Positions 39,170-48,527 are shown, counted from the stretch's first letter. The stretch is DNA of 64,000 bases from Arenimonas oryziterrae DSM 21050 = YC6267 (GCF_000420545.1 NZ_ATVD01000001.1:620001-684000); one strand, 5' to 3'. Numbers and translations: made by a program. Notes: generated by a model from the sequence alone, not told the origin.

Positions 39170-41356
39170 GTGTTGCGATTCATCCTTCTGACAGCGCTCT
39201 ACCTGCTGGGTGCCTGGTACGCGGAGGCCTTCATTCGCGCGCCCGGGCAGGTCGCCCTGTTCTGGCCGGCCTCGGGCCTGGCCTATGCCGCGGTCATCCG
39301 CTATGGCCCGCGCTGGGCCCTGTTCATTCCCGCGCCGGTGCTGCTGATGCACTGGATGACCAGCCCGGTGCCGGTCTCGTTCCTGCCCTATTCCGTGCTC
39401 AGCAATCTGCTCGGCGTGCTCGCCGGTATCGGGGTCGTGCGCCTGACCACGACGCGCACACGCATCAGCGTCGCCAGCGGCTTCGGATTGCTGCGCGGAG
39501 CGATGGTCATGGTTGCCGTGTCCGGACTCATCGGCACGACCGGCCTGGTCACGTCGGGAATGATCACCTCCGACGCCTTTTGGCCGGCGCTGGCGAAATG
39601 GTCCATGGGCGACCTGCTCGGCATCGCCTGCGTTGCGCCGAGCTTTCTGATCCTCACGGCGCCGCCATCGACCAATCCCGATTTGCCGCCCTGGCAGGAC
39701 TATTCGGGCGGACGGGAGAAATCGCTTTGGGCCGCAGGCATGCTGCTGTCGTTCGCGGTCGTCTATCTGGGTGGCAACCGCAACAACTTGTATGCGCTGG
39801 GCATGGTCGCCCTGCCACTGAGTCTGCTGCTGTGGAGCGCGATTCGCTTCCAGCCGGTATGGACCGTGCTCGGCACGAGCGCGGTGACCGTCTTCCTGAC
39901 CTCGCTGACGGGCCTGGGACTGGCGGGCTTCACGCCACCGGAGAAGCCGCTCGACTCGGCCTTGCTGCTCGGCTTCATGTGCCTGTTTTCGTTGATTCCT
40001 TTGGTGCTGGTCGCGTCGATCTTCGAGCAGCGCCTGGCCACGCGCAAAGTGCTGCGCCGGGCGATGACCGATGCGCCGACCGGATTGCCCAACCGCGCCG
40101 CGTTCGAGGAAGCCACGCAACAGGCGCTTGAACGCAAGGGCGGCGTCTGCGCCCTGGCCTATCTGGATCTCGACCATTTCACGCTGATCAACGATACCGC
40201 CAGTCATGCGGCCGGCGACGCGCTGATCCATGGCATCGGCTCGCTGCTCAAGGCGCGCGTGCGCAACAGCGACCGCGTGTTCCGAATCGGCGGCGACGAA
40301 TTCGCGCTGCTGCTCGATGGCGAAGGCGCCGGTTTCCAGGAACGCATGCAGGACCTGTTGCGCGCACTGGAGAACTACCGCGTCGGTTGGCGCGACCACG
40401 TGCTCAATATCACCGGCAGCATCGGCCTGGTGATCTTCGAGCCGGGGCAACTGGAATTCGCGCGCCTGCTGTCGCTGGCCGACGCCGCCTGCTTCACGGC
40501 CAAGGAACTGGGCGGCAACCGGGTCTGCCTCGCCAGCCGGGAACCGGGCGAAATGCAGGAACGCACCGAAGCCATGCGCTGGGCCGTGCGCATCCGCGAG
40601 GCCCTGGACCGCGGCCTGTTCGAACTCGACTGCCAGGCGATCACCTCGCTGCACGACCAGCCCACCGAAGGCCGGCACTTCGAGGTGTTGTTGCGCATGC
40701 GCGATCCGATGACCGGACAGCGTCTGGAACCGGGCCATTTCATTCCCGCTGCCGAACGTTTCCAGCTCGGCGTGGCCTTGGACCGGCATGTGGTTGAACT
40801 GACGCTGCGCTGGCTGGAAGCGCGACCGGACGCGGCCGCACAGGTGCATTCCTGCGCCATCAATCTCACGGCCGCGTCGCTGGTCGACGAGGGATTCCGG
40901 CAGTTCCTGTTCGATCGGGTGCGTAACAGCAAGATTCCCGCCAACAAACTGTGTTTCGAGATCACCGAGACCAGCGCCGTGCGCGACCTGGCACGGGCCC
41001 AGGGCCTGATCACGCAGATGCGCACGCTCGGCTGCGCCTTCTCGCTGGACGATTTCGGCACCGGATTCTGTTCATTTAACTACCTGCGCTCGCTCGACGT
41101 GGACTATTTCAAGATCGACGGCAGCTTCGTCCGCGACCTCGACAGCTCCTCGCTGTCGACCGCGGTGATACGCGCCATTACCGACATCGCCCACGTCCTG
41201 GACAAGCAGACGATCGCCGAACATACGGAAAACGAGGCGGTCTGTTCAGTTTTGCGAGAGCTCGGCGTGGACTTCGCGCAGGGCTACGGCATTCACAAAC
41301 CCCAGCCAATTGAACAATACTTCGCACTGGCATCCTCCCGGCCGGCGTTTAGATGA
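39170..41356 (+). CDS. MASE1-GGDEF-EAL cyclic-di-GMP signalling protein
   Basis: A 728-residue inner-membrane protein. Residues ~1-290 form about eight TM helices of MASE1-like type. The diguanylate cyclase motif GGDEF is intact at 374-378. The phosphodiesterase domain has EVLLR (Glu505) in place of EALLR and keeps the other ligands: INLTAAS, FEITET, LDDFGTG, YFKIDG and AEHTENE. Both activities are thus possible and which dominates is unknown. I prefer GTG 39170, with GGGGG upstream and a TACACT at 39139; GTG 39128 would add 14 residues. Its stop overlaps the next ATG (ATGA). Confidence 0.88.
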   Translation: MLRFILLTALYLLGAWYAEAFIRAPGQVALFWPASGLAYAAVIRYGPRWALFIPAPVLLMHWMTSPVPVSFLPYSVLSNLLGVLAGIGVVRLTTTRTRISVASGFGLLRGAMVMVAVSGLIGTTGLVTSGMITSDAFWPALAKWSMGDLLGIACVAPSFLILTAPPSTNPDLPPWQDYSGGREKSLWAAGMLLSFAVVYLGGNRNNLYALGMVALPLSLLLWSAIRFQPVWTVLGTSAVTVFLTSLTGLGLAGFTPPEKPLDSALLLGFMCLFSLIPLVLVASIFEQRLATRKVLRRAMTDAPTGLPNRAAFEEATQQALERKGGVCALAYLDLDHFTLINDTASHAAGDALIHGIGSLLKARVRNSDRVFRIGGDEFALLLDGEGAGFQERMQDLLRALENYRVGWRDHVLNITGSIGLVIFEPGQLEFARLLSLADAACFTAKELGGNRVCLASREPGEMQERTEAMRWAVRIREALDRGLFELDCQAITSLHDQPTEGRHFEVLLRMRDPMTGQRLEPGHFIPAAERFQLGVALDRHVVELTLRWLEARPDAAAQVHSCAINLTAASLVDEGFRQFLFDRVRNSKIPANKLCFEITETSAVRDLARAQGLITQMRTLGCAFSLDDFGTGFCSFNYLRSLDVDYFKIDGSFVRDLDSSSLSTAVIRAITDIAHVLDKQTIAEHTENEAVCSVLRELGVDFAQGYGIHKPQPIEQYFALASSRPAFR

Positions 41357-42261
41357 TCCTGCGACTCCTGATTTACCCCCTGCTCGCGCTCGCCATTGCC
41401 GCCGTTGCCCTTGCCGACGACACCGTCTATCGCTGGGTCGACGGCAAAGGCACGCTCCACTATGGCGACAATGCCCATGGCGCAGCGCGCGCGGCACCGG
41501 CACGGGCGCTGCCGGCGGATTCGAGCGGCATCGCCGACCTGCAGATGGTGCGCAACGGCGAAGCAACCGATGTCTATGTCGCCAATCGCCTCGGCGGACC
41601 GATCGAACTCGACTTGTCCTTCACCGCCGCGCACAACGTGCAGTCCCTGCCCTCGCTGCCGCTGCGGCAGGTGATCGCCGCGAACAAGCGCGTGCTGATC
41701 AGCCGCATCGAAGCGAGTGCGCCCGGGCTGCCCTCGAGCTATGCCGTCGGCCTGCTGGCGATGCCGGGCGACCCGCGCGCGATGCCGGACGACCGCACGT
41801 ATTCGCTGCCGATCGACGAGAACAGCGACTGGGAGCTCGGGCAGCTTTTCCATGGCGGCTTCTCCCACACCGACGAACAGAACCTGTATGCCGTCGACCT
41901 GATCGTGCCGGTCGGTACGCCAGTGCTCGCCGCGCGCGACGGCGTAGTCATGCAGGTGATGTCGGGTTTCAACAGCGCCGGTCTCAATCAGGCGCAGTAC
42001 GCCGAGCGCGCAAACATCATCCGTATCCTGCATGACGATGGCAGCATGGCGGTGTACGCGCATCTGCAGGAAAACGGCGCCCTGGTGAAGGTGGGTCAGC
42101 GCGTGACCGTCGGCGAGCAGATCGCCTTCAGCGGCAACACCGGCTATTCCAGTGGCCCGCACCTGCATTTCTGCCTGCAGGTCAATCGCGGCATGCGCTT
42201 GGTTTCGGTGCCTTTCCGCATGGTCGGACCCGAGGGCTTCCTGCCCCTGCCGGGAAGCTAG
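41353..42261 (+). CDS. M23 (LytM-like) peptidase with DUF4124
   Basis: Exported protein of 302 residues: signal peptide to ~22, a DUF4124 domain ([16 protein letters not shown]), a beta region, and a C-terminal peptidase M23 domain. Zinc ligands are the His in GGFSHTDEQ, Asp in LYAVDLIVP and the last His in GPHLHF, so it looks catalytically complete. It should cleave peptidoglycan cross-links or act on the cell wall in the periplasm. The ATG overlaps the stop of the c-di-GMP protein, so the two are coupled. Confidence 0.9.
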   Translation: MILRLLIYPLLALAIAAVALADDTVYRWVDGKGTLHYGDNAHGAARAAPARALPADSSGIADLQMVRNGEATDVYVANRLGGPIELDLSFTAAHNVQSLPSLPLRQVIAANKRVLISRIEASAPGLPSSYAVGLLAMPGDPRAMPDDRTYSLPIDENSDWELGQLFHGGFSHTDEQNLYAVDLIVPVGTPVLAARDGVVMQVMSGFNSAGLNQAQYAERANIIRILHDDGSMAVYAHLQENGALVKVGQRVTVGEQIAFSGNTGYSSGPHLHFCLQVNRGMRLVSVPFRMVGPEGFLPLPGS

Positions 42262-42361
42262 GGCGCTCGGACCCGCGTTCCGGCCGGAGGCTCGGCAGCC
42301 GGCTGGTATACTCGCCGCCCTTCTTCCGACCCCCGCCGCGGCCCGCCGTGGCGATCGCCCC

Positions 42362-43966
42362 ATGTCCGAACACCTGCGTGAAACCCACCGCCGCCGCACC
42401 TTCGCCATCGTCTCGCACCCCGACGCCGGCAAGACCACGCTGACCGAGAAACTGCTGCTGTTCGGCGGCGCGATCCAGATGGCGGGCTCGGTCAAATCAC
42501 GCAAGGCGGCACGCCACGCGACCTCCGACTGGATGGCGCTGGAAAAGGAACGCGGCATCTCGGTCACCTCGTCGGTGATGCAGTTCCCGTACGAGGATCG
42601 CATCGTCAACCTGCTCGACACGCCCGGCCATGCCGACTTCTCGGAAGACACCTATCGCGTGCTGACGGCGGTGGATTCGGCACTCATGGTCATCGACTGC
42701 GCAAAGGGCGTCGAGGAACGCACGATCAAGCTCATGGAAGTCTGCCGCCTGCGCGACACGCCGATCATGACCTTCATCAACAAGCTTGACCGCGAAGGCC
42801 GGTCGCCGATCGACCTGCTCGACGAAGTCGAATCCGTCCTGGGTATCCAGTGCGCGCCGGTCATCTGGCCGATCGGCATGGGCTCGCGTCTGAAGGGCGT
42901 CGTGCACCTGCTCTCGGGCGAAGTGCACCTGTTCGAAAGCGGCCGCAATTTCACCCGCCAGGATTCGACGATTTTCGCCTCGCTGGACGATCCGCAGCTG
43001 GAGGCGCGCATCGGCGCCGAGATGCTGCGCGAACTGCGCGACGAACTCGAACTCGTCGAAGGCGCGTCGCATCCCTTCGACAAGGCCAAATACCTCGCCG
43101 GCCAGCAGACGCCGGTGTTCTTCGGCTCGGCGGTCAACAACTTCGGCGTGCAGCTGCTGCTCGACTTCTTCGTCGAACACGCGCCGGCGCCGAAGCCGCG
43201 TGCGACGACCTCGCGGGAAATCGCGCCGGAGGAAGAAGCGTTCTCCGGTTTCGTCTTCAAGATCCAGGCCAATATGGATCCGCAGCATCGCGACCGCGTC
43301 GCGTTTCTGCGCGTGTGTTCCGGCCGTTTCGACGCGGGCATGAAGGCGTTCCACGTGCGCAGCGGCAAGGACCAGAAACTCGCGAACGCGCTGACCTTCA
43401 TGGCCAGCGATCGCGAGATCGTCGAGACCGCCTATCCGGGCGACGTGATCGGCCTGCACAATCACGGCACCATCTCGATCGGCGACACGTTCACCAGCGG
43501 CGAGAAGCTTAGCTTCACCGGCATCCCGAACTTCGCGCCGGAGCTGTTCCGCCGCGCGCGCCTGCGCGACCCGCTCAAGCTCAAGCAGTTGCAGAAGGGC
43601 CTCGCGCAGCTGTCCGAAGAAGGCGCGACCCAGTTCTTCCGCCCGATGATGTCCAACGACCTGATTCTCGGCGCGGTCGGCACGCTGCAGTTCGACGTGG
43701 TCGCCTATCGCTTGAAGGACGAGTACAGCGTCGATGCGATCTTCGAGCCGGTCACGGTGTCGACCGCGCGCTGGGTGCGCGGCGGCACGGCGAAGAAGAT
43801 GGAGGAGTTCCGCGAGAAGGCTGCCATGAACCTCGCCATCGACGCCGCCGGCGAGCTGGTCTACCTCGCCCCCACCCGCGTGAACCTGCAACTCACGCAG
43901 GAACGCTGGCCGGACCTGACCTTCGCGGCCACGCGCGAACATGCGCACGCGCTCGCCGTCGACTGA
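42362..43966 (+). CDS. prfC: Peptide chain release factor 3
   Basis: Translation GTPase that recycles RF1/RF2 after termination. 534 residues. G1 [16 protein letters not shown]2/switch [11 protein letters not shown]3 [16 protein letters not shown] and G4 FINKLDREG are present. I chose ATG 42362 ([14 protein letters not shown]); the frame is open further upstream inside the M23 gene. TATACT at 42307-42312 is a likely -10. Confidence 0.97.
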   Translation: MSEHLRETHRRRTFAIVSHPDAGKTTLTEKLLLFGGAIQMAGSVKSRKAARHATSDWMALEKERGISVTSSVMQFPYEDRIVNLLDTPGHADFSEDTYRVLTAVDSALMVIDCAKGVEERTIKLMEVCRLRDTPIMTFINKLDREGRSPIDLLDEVESVLGIQCAPVIWPIGMGSRLKGVVHLLSGEVHLFESGRNFTRQDSTIFASLDDPQLEARIGAEMLRELRDELELVEGASHPFDKAKYLAGQQTPVFFGSAVNNFGVQLLLDFFVEHAPAPKPRATTSREIAPEEEAFSGFVFKIQANMDPQHRDRVAFLRVCSGRFDAGMKAFHVRSGKDQKLANALTFMASDREIVETAYPGDVIGLHNHGTISIGDTFTSGEKLSFTGIPNFAPELFRRARLRDPLKLKQLQKGLAQLSEEGATQFFRPMMSNDLILGAVGTLQFDVVAYRLKDEYSVDAIFEPVTVSTARWVRGGTAKKMEEFREKAAMNLAIDAAGELVYLAPTRVNLQLTQERWPDLTFAATREHAHALAVD

Positions 43967-44033
43967 GCGCTCGCGTTGCAGCCCGCGACCTGATTAACTG
44001 CTGCCGGCCGCGCCGTGGCCGGCGACCCGGGTA

Positions 44034-44420
44034 ATGGCTCCGATGGCGAAGAAAAAACCTTTCCTGCAGTTCGAGCGTCGACACGAAGCCCTGCTGGCCT
44101 GGCCGGCGTTTTTCCGGCGGCTCATGCTCAGCGCCGCGATCGGATTCGGCCTCATCCTCGTCTCGCTTGCGGTCGGCATGCTCGGCTACCACGGCACCGA
44201 AGGCCTGGATTGGCTCGACAGTTTCCTCAATGCCTCGATGATCCTGTCCGGCATGGGCCCGCTGTGGGATCCCCGCACCGACGGCGGCAAGATCTTCGCA
44301 GGTATCTACGCGCTGTATTCGGGACTGATGGTGCTGGCGATCGCCGGCGTCACCTTCGCGCCGATGATCCATCGCGTGCTGCACGCCTTCCACGCCGAAA
44401 GCGACAACGACCCTTCCTGA
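44034..44420 (+). CDS. Small 2-TM membrane protein, channel-like topology
   Basis: 128 residues: basic N-terminus, TM1 (~28-50), a re-entrant-like segment DSFLNASMILSGMGPL, then GGKIFAGIYALYSGLMVLAIAGVTFAP as TM2 and a His-rich end. The layout TM-pore loop-TM with a GKIF.GIYAL entry to TM2 is like 2-TM potassium channels, but the filter TVGYG is replaced by LSGMG. So it may be a diverged ion channel or only look like one. Function unknown. It starts 67 bases after prfC, 21 bases before the CPBP gene. ATG 44043 is an alternative start. Confidence 0.7.
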   Translation: MAPMAKKKPFLQFERRHEALLAWPAFFRRLMLSAAIGFGLILVSLAVGMLGYHGTEGLDWLDSFLNASMILSGMGPLWDPRTDGGKIFAGIYALYSGLMVLAIAGVTFAPMIHRVLHAFHAESDNDPS

Positions 44421-44441
44421 CCCGGACCCGACGACGACGCC

Positions 44442-45398
44442 ATGACCACTCAGACCGCGAAATCCGCCGCGCCGCTTTGGCTGCGCATCCTGCGCCATCC
44501 GATCGTGCGCATCGTGCTGTTCACCGTCATGTTGGTGCTGTTTAGCAAACTCATGAGCGCGCTGATTCCGCCCAAGGGGCTCACGCCGACGCAAAGCCTG
44601 CAGGTTTCCGGCGCCGACTTGTGGCTGGGCGCCCTGCGGTCGCTGGTGCCGGTATCGCTGGCGTACTGGCTGCTGGTGCGCGGCATCGAAGGCCGGAAAG
44701 TCGCCGAACTGGCACCGCGCAAACTGCTTCCGCAGGCGGGCATCGGCTGGTTGGTCGGCATGGGCATCATGCTTGCAACGGCAGCCCTGATGGCGGCGTT
44801 CGGCGCGTACCGGATCCATGGCGTGAACGACGCGGTGAATCTGCTCACGCCGCTGCTGGTGCTAGGCCTGCTGCCCGGCATCACCGAAGAAATCCTGTTC
44901 CGTGGCGTGCTGTTCCGCGTGGTCGAGGACGGCCTCGGCACCTGGATCGCGATCGCATTTTCCGGCCTGTTGTTCGGCGCCGCGCACCTGGCCAATCCCA
45001 ACGCGACCTGGTGGAGTTCGCTGGCAATCGCCATCGAAGCCGGACTTCTGCTCGGCATGGCTTATGCGTGGACGCGCTCGCTGTGGTTCTGCATGGGCCT
45101 GCATGCGGCCTGGAACTTCACCCAGGGGCCCTTGCTCGGTATTCCGGTCTCGGGCATCGAGCTCAAGGGCTGGTTGAACGCGAGCACGCAGGGTCCGCTG
45201 CTCATCAGCGGCGGCGAATTCGGCGCCGAGGCCTCGTTGCTGACGGTCGTGCTGTGCGTATCGCTCGCGGTGTTCTTCACGCGCCAGGCCATGGCCCAGG
45301 GCAATATCCGGCCCCCGTTCTGGCGGCGACCGGCGCCGGTCGCGACACCCGATGCCGCCGACGTCGTCGCGCCAACCTCCATCACGAGCGCGGATTAG
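44442..45398 (+). CDS. CPBP family intramembrane metalloprotease
   Basis: 318 residues with about eight TM helices. The CPBP (CAAX protease-like) motifs are intact: EEILFRGVLFR (EExxxR), FGAAHL (FxxxH) and HAAWNF (HxxxN). Family members cleave prenylated or membrane substrates; the substrate is unknown here. It follows the channel-like gene by 21 bases and precedes trhA by 67. Confidence 0.9.
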   Translation: MTTQTAKSAAPLWLRILRHPIVRIVLFTVMLVLFSKLMSALIPPKGLTPTQSLQVSGADLWLGALRSLVPVSLAYWLLVRGIEGRKVAELAPRKLLPQAGIGWLVGMGIMLATAALMAAFGAYRIHGVNDAVNLLTPLLVLGLLPGITEEILFRGVLFRVVEDGLGTWIAIAFSGLLFGAAHLANPNATWWSSLAIAIEAGLLLGMAYAWTRSLWFCMGLHAAWNFTQGPLLGIPVSGIELKGWLNASTQGPLLISGGEFGAEASLLTVVLCVSLAVFFTRQAMAQGNIRPPFWRRPAPVATPDAADVVAPTSITSAD

Positions 45399-45465
45399 GT
45401 TGCCGGCTCGGCCCCGAGCCCTCAGGCTGAGGCCGACCCGGACGCTGCGTCCGGCAGGACCCGAG

Positions 45466-46113
45466 ATGATCGACGACGACATCCACGACTGGCGCGAGGA
45501 AATCTGGAACGCGCTCACGCACGGTTTCGGATTCCTGCTCAGCCTCGTCGCGAGCGCCGTGCTGATCACGCTCGCCGCGCTGCGCGGCGATGGCTGGCAG
45601 CTGGCCGGTGCGATCGTGTTCGGCATTTCCCTGGTGCTGCTGTATTGCTCGTCGACGCTGTATCACGCCATCCCGCACCCGGTCGCCAAGGCGCGGCTGA
45701 AGGTGTTCGACCATTGCGCGATTTTCGTGCTGATCGCCGGCACCTACACGCCGTTCACCCTCATCGGTCTGCGCGGACACGGCGGCGAATGGCTGCTGGC
45801 CGCGGTATGGACGCTGGCGGTGCTGGGCGTGGTGTTCAAGCTGTTCTACACCGGGCGCTTCAAGGGCGTGTCCACGCTGATCTACATCGGCATGGGCTGG
45901 ATGGTGGTGACGGCGATCAAGCCGTTTCTGCAGATGGTGCCGCTGTCGACGCTGCTGTGGCTGTTCGCCGGCGGCCTGGCCTACACCCTGGGCACGCTGT
46001 TCTACATGAGCAAGCGCGTGTACATGCACGCCGTCTGGCATGGCTTCGTCTTGATGGGCAGCATCTGTCATTTCGTCGCGGTGTCGATGCAGGTGCTGAC
46101 GATTCCCGTCTAG
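45466..46113 (+). CDS. trhA: TrhA / hemolysin III family membrane protein
   Basis: Seven-TM protein of 215 residues in the PAQR/hemolysin III family. WREEIWNALTHGFGFLLSLVA, SSTLYHAIP, FDHCAIFVLIAGTYTPF and the final AVWHGFVLMGSICHF contain the conserved His, Asp and Ser that form the metal site. E. coli TrhA affects membrane energy and unsaturated fatty acid balance; the original hemolysin label is misleading. ATG 45466 is used, since upstream codons give an Arg-rich non-family extension. Confidence 0.9.
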   Translation: MIDDDIHDWREEIWNALTHGFGFLLSLVASAVLITLAALRGDGWQLAGAIVFGISLVLLYCSSTLYHAIPHPVAKARLKVFDHCAIFVLIAGTYTPFTLIGLRGHGGEWLLAAVWTLAVLGVVFKLFYTGRFKGVSTLIYIGMGWMVVTAIKPFLQMVPLSTLLWLFAGGLAYTLGTLFYMSKRVYMHAVWHGFVLMGSICHFVAVSMQVLTIPV

Positions 46114-46123
46114 CCCTGTTCTT

Positions 46124-46150
46124 TCGCCCGGCACTTCGGCGCGCGGGCGA
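46124..46150. terminator. Possible bidirectional terminator
   Basis: TCGCCCG ... CGGGCGA (7 base pairs, 13-base loop) followed by TTTG lies between the convergent trhA and CBS genes. It is weaker than the other terminators. Confidence 0.4.
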
Positions 46151-46164
46151 TTTGTCGCCGAACC

Positions 46165-46593
46165 TCAGCTCGTGATGTATTGCTGCAACTGGCTGATTTC
46201 GAGCTGCTGGTCTTCGATGACCGTGCGGACCAGATCGCCGATCGAGATCATGCCAACGATCTGCTCGCCGTCCTTCACCGGCAGATGTCGGATCTTGCGG
46301 TCGGTCATGATGCCCATGCAGGCCGGCACGCTGTCGTCGGGAGACACGCAGACAACCGGGCTGGACATGATCGCGCTGACCGGCGTGTCGGCCGAAGAAC
46401 GGCCCTGCAGGATGACCTTGCGCGCGTAGTCGCGTTCGGTGGCGATGCCGATGACTTCCGGACCGCGCACCACCAGAACCGAGCCGATGTGGTGTTCGGC
46501 CATGAGGCGGATCACTTCGAGTACCGGCGCTTCCTGCGGCACCGAAACCACGCGGCTGCCCTTGGTTTCGAGGATGTGGCTGACCTTGCGCAT
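46165..46593 (-). CDS. CBS-domain pair protein
   Basis: 142-residue cytosolic protein made of two CBS motifs (residues ~10-70 and ~75-135): VLEVIRLMAEHHIGSVLVVRG..VIGIATERDYARKV and VCVSPDDSVPACMGIMTDRKIRHLPV. CBS pairs bind adenine nucleotides and regulate partner enzymes; no partner is fused. CGGAGGGGG just before ATG 46593 is a strong ribosome site. Confidence 0.9.
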   Translation of the reverse strand: MRKVSHILETKGSRVVSVPQEAPVLEVIRLMAEHHIGSVLVVRGPEVIGIATERDYARKVILQGRSSADTPVSAIMSSPVVCVSPDDSVPACMGIMTDRKIRHLPVKDGEQIVGMISIGDLVRTVIEDQQLEISQLQQYITS

Positions 46594-46660
46594 GCCCCCT
46601 CCGATCACTGGATGTGCGTCCCAATCATAGTCCTTCCCGATGAGGGAATGAACATGGATT

Positions 46661-47599
46661 TCAGTCCCGCGGCCAGCGCTCGCGAACGAGGTAGAGCGGG
46701 CGCTGTTTGGCTTCCAGATACAGACGGCCGAGGTATTCGCCGATGATTCCCAGGGCGACCAGTTGCACGCCGCCGAGGAAGAGCATCACCGCCATCGTCG
46801 TCGGCCAGCCTTGCACCGGATCGCCCCATAGCAGGGTCTTGGCGATCACCCAGCCACCGTAGGCGAATGCGCTCAGTGCGGTCGCCAGCCCCAGGTACGT
46901 CGCCGCGCGCAGTGGCACGGTGGAGAATCCGGTGATGCCTTCCAGCGCGAGATTCCACAGGCGCCAGTAGTTGTACTTGCTGCCGCCGGCGATGCGCGGA
47001 CCGCGCTCGTAGAGAATCGCCGCCTGCGGGTAGCCGACCCAGGCGAACAGCCCCTTCATGAAACGCTGGCGTTCGCGCAACTGCCGCAGTCCGTCGAGCG
47101 CGCGGCGCGACAGCAGGCGGAAGTCGCCGGTGTCGGTCGGGATCGGCGTGTCGGACAGACGGTTGATGACCCGATAGAACGCATTCGCCGTCGCCCGCTT
47201 GAGCCAGCTCTCGCCGGCGCGGGCGCTGCGAGTGCCATAGACGACATCGAAACCTTCGCGCCATTTCTCCACGAAGGCCGGAATCAGTTCCGGCGGATCC
47301 TGGCCATCGGCATCGAGCACGAGCGCGGCATCGGTCTCGACCAGATCCAGACCCGCGGTCAACGCCAGTTCCTTGCCGAAATTGCGCGACAGGCGCAGCA
47401 GGCTCACGCGCGGATCCGATTCGGCGAGGCGCTGCAGCGCGTCCCAGGTGCCGTCGCGGCTGCCGTCGTCGACGTACAGGATGCGCGCGTCGACGGGCGT
47501 GCCGGCCAGCGCCTGGACCAGGCGCGGATGCAGCAGCGGCAGGGCTTCGGACTCGTTGTAGGCCGCGATGACGACGGTCAGGCTGGGCGGGATAGGCAT
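46661..47599 (-). CDS. Family 2 glycosyltransferase (DPMS/GtrB-like)
   Basis: 312 residues. The GT-A domain has VVIAAYNESEALP, the metal motif in LVLDADGQDPPELI and VYGTRSARAGES; two C-terminal TM helices (~228-250, ~262-285) anchor it to the inner membrane. Such enzymes move sugar from UDP- or GDP-sugar to undecaprenyl or dolichyl phosphate for glycan modification. The acceptor is unknown. TACTAT ends 6 bases before the ATG, suggesting a leaderless message. Divergent from arsR with 65 bases between starts. Confidence 0.88.
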   Translation of the reverse strand: MPIPPSLTVVIAAYNESEALPLLHPRLVQALAGTPVDARILYVDDGSRDGTWDALQRLAESDPRVSLLRLSRNFGKELALTAGLDLVETDAALVLDADGQDPPELIPAFVEKWREGFDVVYGTRSARAGESWLKRATANAFYRVINRLSDTPIPTDTGDFRLLSRRALDGLRQLRERQRFMKGLFAWVGYPQAAILYERGPRIAGGSKYNYWRLWNLALEGITGFSTVPLRAATYLGLATALSAFAYGGWVIAKTLLWGDPVQGWPTTMAVMLFLGGVQLVALGIIGEYLGRLYLEAKQRPLYLVRERWPRD

Positions 47600-47629
47600 G
47601 CCGGGATAGTAGCGGCTCCGTTCCCCGGC

Positions 47630-47658
47630 TTGACACGATTCCATATTTCCGGAAATAT
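47630..47658 (+). promoter_or_regulatory. arsR promoter
   Basis: A perfect TTGACA (47630-47635) is followed after 17 bases by AAATAT (47653-47658), 6 bases before the arsR ATG. Transcription would start at or next to the A of the ATG. Confidence 0.6.
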
Positions 47659-47660
47659 GG
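47641..47660. promoter_or_regulatory. ArsR operator (perfect 20-base palindrome)
   Basis: CCATATTTCC-GGAAATATGG is an exact inverted repeat covering the -10 region and ending 4 bases before the arsR start. ArsR-family repressors bind such dyads and release on As(III) or Sb(III). Its position would block RNA polymerase directly. Confidence 0.8.
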
Positions 47661-47664
47661 AACT

Positions 47665-48003
47665 ATGGAAACCGACCTCGCTCTCGAAGCTCTGCGCGCC
47701 CTCGGCCACGAGTCCCGGCTCGCGGCATTCCGGCAGCTCGTCCAGGCCGGTGCCGACGGCCTCTCCGTTGGCGAGTTGCGCGAACGCCTGCAACTGCCGC
47801 CCGCCACGCTGAGCGCACATCTGAACGTGTTGCGCGCCGCTGGCTTAGTCGGCGACGTGCGCGAGGGACGCGTGATCCGCGTGCGCGCCGACTACACGCG
47901 CATGAACGATCTGCTTGCCTATCTCACCGAGAACTGCTGTCAGGGCGCCGCCTGCGGCCCCGACCTGTCCTGCCCGCCACGAAAAACGCCCGGAGTGCGC
48001 TGA
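47665..48003 (+). CDS. arsR: ArsR-family arsenic-responsive repressor
   Basis: Winged-helix repressor of 112 residues, first gene of the arsenic operon. The recognition helix is in LPPATLSAHLNVLRAAGLV, followed by the wing VREGRVIRVRA. It lacks the ELCVCDL metal box of classic ArsR. Instead Cys91-Cys92, Cys97 and Cys103 cluster at the C-terminus, like the C-terminal As(III) site of the Acidithiobacillus-type ArsR. The ATG follows the operator by 4 bases with no ribosome site. Its stop overlaps arsI by one base (TGATG). Confidence 0.92.
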   Translation: METDLALEALRALGHESRLAAFRQLVQAGADGLSVGELRERLQLPPATLSAHLNVLRAAGLVGDVREGRVIRVRADYTRMNDLLAYLTENCCQGAACGPDLSCPPRKTPGVR

Positions 48004-48491
48004 TGAAACGTTTTCATGTCCATCTCAATGTCGCCGACCTGCCGACCAGCGTGCGCTTCTATTCCGCGTTGTTCGCCAGTTCGCCCGATGTACTCAAGCC
48101 CGACTACGCCAAATGGATGCTCGACGAGCCGCGAGTGAATTTCGCGATTTCCAACACCGGCCGGGCGCCGGGCATCGATCATCTCGGCATCCAGGCCGAA
48201 TCGAGCGAAGAACTGGCCGAACTCGGTGTCCGGCTGGATGCCGCAGGCGGAAGCGTGGTACCGGAGGAAGCCGCTGTGTGTTGCTACGCGCGCTCGGACA
48301 AGGCCTGGACCGAAGACCCGCAGGGCACGCGCTGGGAGACCTTCCACACGCAGGGCGAAGCAACCACCTACTACGCCGGCGAAAAGGCCTGTGCCACCGA
48401 CGGCGCCACCTGCACACCCGAGCCTCAAGCGATGAAGCCGCGCCTCGTCGCCGGTGCGTCCTGCTGCGCGCCGCAGTCGGGCTGCTGCTGA
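48003..48491 (+). CDS. arsI: ArsI-like C-As lyase (glyoxalase/VOC fold)
   Basis: 162-residue non-heme iron dioxygenase-like protein. ArsI enzymes break the carbon-arsenic bond of methylarsenite to give arsenite. Visible are HVHLNVADLPTSVRFY at the start, His60 in GIDHLG, vicinal Cys93-Cys94 for arsenic binding and Glu112 in WETFHT, all close to known ArsI positions. The C-terminal tail has six more cysteines (C130, C137, C154-C155, C161-C162). CadI-type cadmium proteins are close relatives, so cadmium cannot be excluded. Coupled to arsR. Confidence 0.88.
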   Translation: MKRFHVHLNVADLPTSVRFYSALFASSPDVLKPDYAKWMLDEPRVNFAISNTGRAPGIDHLGIQAESSEELAELGVRLDAAGGSVVPEEAAVCCYARSDKAWTEDPQGTRWETFHTQGEATTYYAGEKACATDGATCTPEPQAMKPRLVAGASCCAPQSGCC

Positions 48492-48527
48492 GCGCCTGGA
48501 ATCCATCCGTACCAAAAGGGAATGATC

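Noticed and set aside
37685-40849. A 1054-codon minus-strand frame across sdaA and the GGDEF-EAL gene
   Set aside because: It runs antisense through two well-recognised genes and their gap; composition (His, Arg, Gln, Gly-rich) is that of a shadow frame.
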